A stretch of 41,149 nt of DNA from a virus: positions 1-41,149 of the IMG/VR virus record IMGVR_UViG_3300028802_000038; one strand, 5' to 3'. The notes under the pieces are model-generated. The model was not told the DNA's origin. It saw only the letters and a list, made by a program, of their open reading frames with translations, and made no database searches. Shown here in pieces: positions 38,735 through 41,149 of this stretch. Each line of letters opens with the position of its first letter. Position 1 is the first letter of the stretch. A program made the translations under genes and the position numbers.

Positions 38735-39055
38735 ATGAACATCCCCCAAATCCGTGGCGTTCCCGAGGCCGTGGCGTGCCGCTACGGCGTGTCGGTCGGC
38801 GAGCTGCTGTCGTCCCGGCGGGACCGGGCGGCGGCCCGACCTAGACAGGTCGCGATGTGGCTGTGCCGGCGGATCGCGATGCAGTCGCTGTCCGAGACCG
38901 GGCGGTATTTCGGGCGCGACCACACGACGGTGATGGCGGCGATCCGGCGCGTGGATCTGCTGATGCGTGATCCGGCGTTCGCGGCGGTGGTGTGGGACCT
39001 GGCGGCGCAGATTGACGCAGACGAGGCGGCGAGCCTCCGGAGGGTGGTGGCATGA
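38735..39055 (+). CDS. DnaA domain IV-only protein (106 aa)
   Basis: GGAGGT lies 7 nt before ATG 38735. The product corresponds to the DNA-binding domain of DnaA alone: VACRYGVSVGELLSSRRDRA, RPRQVAMWLCRRIAMQSLSE, then GRYFGRDHTTVMAAIRRVDL with the signature GRDHTTV (60-66). It has no ATPase. It could bind DnaA boxes as a phage origin factor or as a competitor of host DnaA. No clear DnaA box (TTATNCACA) was seen in the window. It lies between the two leader RNA copies. Confidence 0.9.
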   Translation: MNIPQIRGVPEAVACRYGVSVGELLSSRRDRAAARPRQVAMWLCRRIAMQSLSETGRYFGRDHTTVMAAIRRVDLLMRDPAFAAVVWDLAAQIDADEAASLRRVVA

Positions 39056-39064
39056 CGGTTGCTG

Positions 39065-39218
39065 GAATCCGTTGTGCCGTTCACAATGCAGAACCGCCCG
39101 ATGCGGAAACATCGGGCGGCCTGGAACTGAACCAATCGGCACCTGGGGGTGCGCGAGATGGGGCACCTTGCAACCCCCATTTTGCATACCCCCTAGGCCG
39201 AAGCAAGGGGGTTGTCTC
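39065..39218 (+). ncRNA. Structured leader RNA, copy B (SD-sequestering)
   Basis: Elements: GAATCCGT (39065-39072); CAGAA (39089-39093); hairpin 1 CCGCCCGATG/CATCGGGCGG (39094-39103, 39110-39119); TGGAACTGAAC (39122-39132); hairpin 2 GCACC/GGTGC with loop TGGG (39139-39152); hairpin 3 GAGATGGGG/CCCCATTTT (39155-39163, 39175-39183) with GCAAC in the loop; hairpin 4 ACCCCCT/AGGGGGT (39188-39194, 39206-39212), covering the Shine-Dalgarno AAGGGGG. AACCCCC at 39172-39178 can pair with the same GGGGGTT (39207-39213), so two exclusive folds exist, as in a switch. Confidence 0.6.
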
Positions 39219-39884
39219 ATGAGCAATGGAAACGGCCATCATTGGTCGAAGTTCTCTTGGCGCGATTGGCACAGCGACATAGCGCTCCACCCATGCAGCC
39301 TCGCGGCGCGTGGGTTCTGGATTGAACTGCTGTGCATGATGCACGAGGGATCGCCGATCGGGCACCTGGCCACCAACGGCCGGCAGGTAACCATCCGGCA
39401 GATGGCATTGAACGCCGGGTGTTCCGAAAAAGAGGCGGCGCGGCTGCTTGCTGAGTTGGAGGCGTCCGGTGTGTTCAGCCGCACTGAGGACGGCACGATT
39501 TACAGCCGCAGGATGGTCAAGGATGCCGTCGCTTCCGGCAAGGGCGCGGAGGCTGCAGGCAAGCGGTGGAATGGGCATAGACCCAATGGGTCACCTAATG
39601 GGTCACCTAATGGGGAAGCCAGTAGGCAACCCAATGGGATACCCAATGCTAAGAATAAGAAGGTAGAAGTAGAAGTAGACCCCCCCCGTACCCCCCCCGC
39701 AAACGGGGGGGAGGCGCGGCGCGATCGAAAATCGGGACGGCCGAGCAAGAACGCCTTCCACGATCTGGCCCGAGAGTTTGATGCGGAGGTGGCGGAGAAA
39801 GCCGCCACGATTGAGGGAACTGCCGACGAAGTGGCGGACTTCCAAGCGTTTTACCAACGCCGGCTAGGTGTGAGTCATGGCTGA
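39219..39884 (+). CDS. Replication-initiation/helicase-loader-like protein (221 aa)
   Basis: The N-terminus, HWSKFSWRDWHSDIALHPCS, then ARGFWIELLCMMHEGSPIGH and a winged HTH (VTIRQMALNAGCSEKEAARL, about 55-75; LEASGVFSRTEDGTIYSRRM), matches the N-terminal part of phage replisome-organiser or DnaT-like proteins. A repeat-rich linker (NGSP units) and a Pro/Arg linker with C-tracts follow; the C-terminal helix domain (about 180-221) may contact the helicase. The preceding leader folds its ribosome site. Its 3' end overlaps the next gene by 8 bp. Confidence 0.65.
   Translation: MSNGNGHHWSKFSWRDWHSDIALHPCSLAARGFWIELLCMMHEGSPIGHLATNGRQVTIRQMALNAGCSEKEAARLLAELEASGVFSRTEDGTIYSRRMVKDAVASGKGAEAAGKRWNGHRPNGSPNGSPNGEASRQPNGIPNAKNKKVEVEVDPPRTPPANGGEARRDRKSGRPSKNAFHDLAREFDAEVAEKAATIEGTADEVADFQAFYQRRLGVSHG
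39585..39649 (+). repeat. 12-bp tandem repeats (AATGGGTCACCT) in the replication gene
   Basis: The unit AATGGGTCACCT occurs twice in register from 39585, followed by degenerate copies (AATGGGGAAGCC, then CCCAATGGGATACCCAATG). It encodes NGSP-like repeats between the winged HTH and the C-terminal domain. In lambda O and similar initiators, repeats inside the initiator gene are the origin iterons; the same could apply here. Confidence 0.5.
39680..39711 (+). repeat. C8-C8-G7 homopolymer tracts with perfect hairpin
   Basis: Eight C (39680-39687), GTA, eight C (39691-39698), then GCAAAC and seven G (39705-39711). CCCCCCCG pairs perfectly with CGGGGGGG around the loop CAAA. The tracts lie inside the linker of the replication protein. 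Such runs are slippage-prone and could alter the reading frame in replication or translation. Confidence 0.6.
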
Positions 39885-40362
39885 CCAACTCATCGTGCGC
39901 CGCTGGCTGATCGACCTCGGGAGGCTGACGGCGGCCAGGTCGAGCCACGACGAAGCCGCGGATTTCATCGAAACTTCGACGCCGATGCTGGCCATGCGGT
40001 TCCCGGACGAGGTGTTTAATCCCGCTTCGCTGGAGCATGTCGCGGCGGAATGTAAGTACCTCCCCACATACGGCGAGGTGACTGCGCTCTTGCGGCACTG
40101 GCGAAGTCTGTATCGCCCGCCAAAGGTGGCCGCGCTTCCCGGGCCAGTGCCGGCAATGCCGAAGCCTCGTACCGAAGCTGAGATCGACGCTGCCGCCCGC
40201 ATCGTGAAGCAGGTCTCCGCCGAACTGGAGGCTCGTGCCGTCGAATGCGACGCTCGCAGGGCCAGGGGGATTACGGTCTATCAAACCAATTCCCATCACC
40301 TGACCCGCGCCGAACTTGCGGAAAGTTACCGCCGTGCCGGCATCGAGGGGCCAGGCACATGA
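39877..40362 (+). CDS. Hypothetical replication-region protein (161 aa)
   Basis: ATG 39877 overlaps the previous gene by 8 bp. Helical: LIVRRWLIDLGRLTAARSSH, DEAADFIETSTPMLAMRFPD, FNPASLEHVAAECKYLPTYG, EVTALLRHWRSLYRPPK, then a coiled C-terminal part (ARIVKQVSAELEARAVECDA). The pattern is reminiscent of phage helicase-loader or primase-accessory proteins encoded after an initiator, but no motif proves it. Confidence 0.6.
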   Translation: MADQLIVRRWLIDLGRLTAARSSHDEAADFIETSTPMLAMRFPDEVFNPASLEHVAAECKYLPTYGEVTALLRHWRSLYRPPKVAALPGPVPAMPKPRTEAEIDAAARIVKQVSAELEARAVECDARRARGITVYQTNSHHLTRAELAESYRRAGIEGPGT

Positions 40363-40577
40363 TCCCCATTGCCGACCAGCCGATGCACTGGCTGTGCGCC
40401 ACCTGTGGCAAGCGCCCGTGGGCACACGCCGAGCACTGCGCCTGCGGGGCCGAGCGGCCGCCGCCGCCGGTGCCTCCTACGCCGGACCCGAACCAGGTGC
40501 AGCCCGACCTGCCGCCGCTCACCGGCGCGTGGGACGACGGCAGCAGCGCCGCCGAACCGTGGCGTCTGCTGCCGTGA
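40359..40577 (+). CDS. Zinc-finger protein with Pro-rich tail (72 aa)
   Basis: ATG 40359 overlaps the previous stop. Contains LCATCGKRPWAHAEHCACGA, a CxxC plus CxC zinc motif, and a Pro-rich segment (PPPPVPPTPDPNQVQPDLPP). Another of the small zinc proteins in this phage. It may be a partner of the replication proteins. Coupled to the next gene by GTGA. Confidence 0.65.
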   Translation: MIPIADQPMHWLCATCGKRPWAHAEHCACGAERPPPPVPPTPDPNQVQPDLPPLTGAWDDGSSAAEPWRLLP

Positions 40578-40792
40578 CCACGCCCGGCACAGCCTACTGC
40601 GACGGCAAGCTGGTGCGCGTGGTGTGCTCGGGCAATCGGCCGTTCGTCGCTGGCATCATCATCGACCGCGAGCGCCGCGCGGTGATCGCCGCACCGATCC
40701 TCGGCCACCTGCTAGGCCAGCACGAGGACAAGCTGCGTCAGGGCTTCAAGCGCCTCGGATGGCGCGCAACCATCGTCAGGGGCTGGCCGTGA
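40574..40792 (+). CDS. Small hypothetical protein (72 aa)
   Basis: Starts on GTG 40574, overlapping the previous stop (GTGA). Sequence TTPGTAYCDGKLVRVVCSGN, then RPFVAGIIIDRERRAVIAAP, ILGHLLGQHEDKLRQGFKRL and GWRATIVRGWP, a compact alpha/beta protein with basic C-terminus. No family recognised. Coupled to the membrane peptide gene. Confidence 0.6.
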   Translation: MTTPGTAYCDGKLVRVVCSGNRPFVAGIIIDRERRAVIAAPILGHLLGQHEDKLRQGFKRLGWRATIVRGWP

Positions 40793-40890
40793 GTGCCTGG
40801 TGGTGGTTCTTCGCCGCGGTCGGCATCGCCCTCGGGCTGCTCCTCGGCGTCGCCATCGCCATCCACCTCCGCCGCGATCCGTGGCGTTAG
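40789..40890 (+). CDS. 33-residue membrane peptide
   Basis: GTG 40789 overlaps the previous stop (GTGA). It reads SAWWWFFAAVGIALGLLLGV then AIAIHLRRDPWR, one transmembrane helix with a positively charged end, so N-out/C-in is likely. Third such peptide in the window. Ends 10 bp before the NusG-like gene. Confidence 0.55.
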   Translation: MSAWWWFFAAVGIALGLLLGVAIAIHLRRDPWR

Positions 40891-40900
40891 GACAGGGACT

Positions 40901-41149
40901 ATGACCCAAGCACTTGACATTCGGGCCGATACGGTCCTATCTCGGAACACGAACGACAGCGGCGTCAGCCTCAGTCCGGCGCCAATGTCGAGCGGTAGCC
41001 GTTGGTTCTGCTGCGCGACCCACCCAAGCCAGGAATTGCGCGCGGTGGCCGAGCTGGCCAATCAGCACTACCGCACGTACCTCCCGATGCACCTCGCGCA
41101 CCGCTCACAGCGCGGCCTGTCCATCACCAGCATCGTCCCGTTGTTCCGC
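40901..41149 (+). CDS. NusG-like antitermination protein, N-terminal part (cut by window edge)
   Basis: From ATG 40901, after AGGGACT, 83 codons run off the end. After about 37 variable residues comes RWFCCATHPSQELRAVAELA, then NQHYRTYLPMHLAHRS and SITSIVPLF, the NGN-domain pattern of NusG/RfaH (W-Y/F-C-x-T-x-P, Y-P---, PLFPGY). Phage-encoded NusG or RfaH-like proteins bind RNA polymerase and prevent termination. If the genome is circular or permuted, it lies upstream of the late genes. The KOW domain would lie outside the window. Confidence 0.85.
   Translation, partial: MTQALDIRADTVLSRNTNDSGVSLSPAPMSSGSRWFCCATHPSQELRAVAELANQHYRTYLPMHLAHRSQRGLSITSIVPLFR

Noticed and set aside
39680-39711. 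Homopolymer hairpin as an intrinsic terminator
   Set aside because: No T-run follows and the hairpin lies inside a coding frame; it would end transcription within the replication operon.
1-41149. CRISPR array, rRNA, insertion sequence, integrase or excisionase with attachment sites
   Set aside because: No regularly spaced direct repeats, no rRNA-like sequence, no transposase, and no tyrosine or serine recombinase motif were seen; temperate lifestyle rests on the repressor and Cro-like genes only.

Overview
The window is a continuous stretch of a temperate tailed-phage genome (prophage or free phage) of podovirus type from a GC-rich alphaproteobacterial host. The host assignment rests on a GcrA-family regulator (34934-35551), a family largely confined to Alphaproteobacteria, on a DnaA domain-IV protein, and on GC-rich codon use with dense ATGA/GTGA/TGATG stop-start overlaps. 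Both window ends cut genes: the left end cuts the C-terminus of a probable DNA methyltransferase and the right end cuts a NusG-like protein.

Layout. (1) 1-2213: end of a methyltransferase gene, a tRNA-His on the minus strand, and small accessory genes, one interrupted by an in-frame TGA. (2) 2249-25860: packaging and virion genes on the plus strand in a P22-like order: terminase small and large subunits, P22-type portal, SGNH esterase, scaffold, N4-gp56/DUF4043-type major capsid protein, connector, several putative adhesion proteins, pectate-lyase-fold tailspike, gp10-like tail hub, ADP-ribosyltransferase, a sulfotransferase-like/GNAT fusion, and three ejection proteins, one with a transglycosylase-like domain. 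Minus-strand cargo is inserted here (an AP2-HNH homing endonuclease between scaffold and capsid, and an 85-aa gene before the portal). (3) 25861-27414: hairpin-rich gap, an HTH gene, and a divergent minus-strand operon of an HTH protein plus three tiny membrane proteins behind a near-consensus promoter. (4) 27427-29452: two membrane proteins followed by a GH26-like glycoside hydrolase in the position where an endolysin is usually found. (5) 29475-33792: small genes and a minus-strand recombination operon (RecT/Bet, HNH, Gp157 and small proteins). (6) 33902-34600: repressor and Cro-like genes back to back, start codons 3 nt apart, with repeated operator-like sequence. (7) 34768-41149: rightward early/replication region: zinc finger, GcrA, VRR-NUC nuclease, ParB-like protein, MT-A70 methyltransferase, DnaA domain IV, two replication-like proteins, small proteins and a NusG-like antiterminator.

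How it fits together. Repressor and Cro would choose between the leftward recombination operon and the rightward replication operon. The NusG-like protein would be a candidate to carry transcription onward into the late genes if the map is circular. Two methyltransferase genes and GcrA suggest an interface with the adenine-methylation-dependent cell cycle of the host.

The strongest candidate for something undescribed is a duplicated structured leader RNA, one copy before the DnaA-domain gene (38576-38734) and one before the next replication gene (39065-39218). Both copies keep the same unpaired sequences and the same order of four hairpins although the stem sequences differ, and in both the last hairpin covers the Shine-Dalgarno sequence. 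Other points of interest are the GH26 enzyme in the lysis slot, three virion-region proteins with cleavable signal peptides, and the sulfotransferase-like/GNAT fusion.
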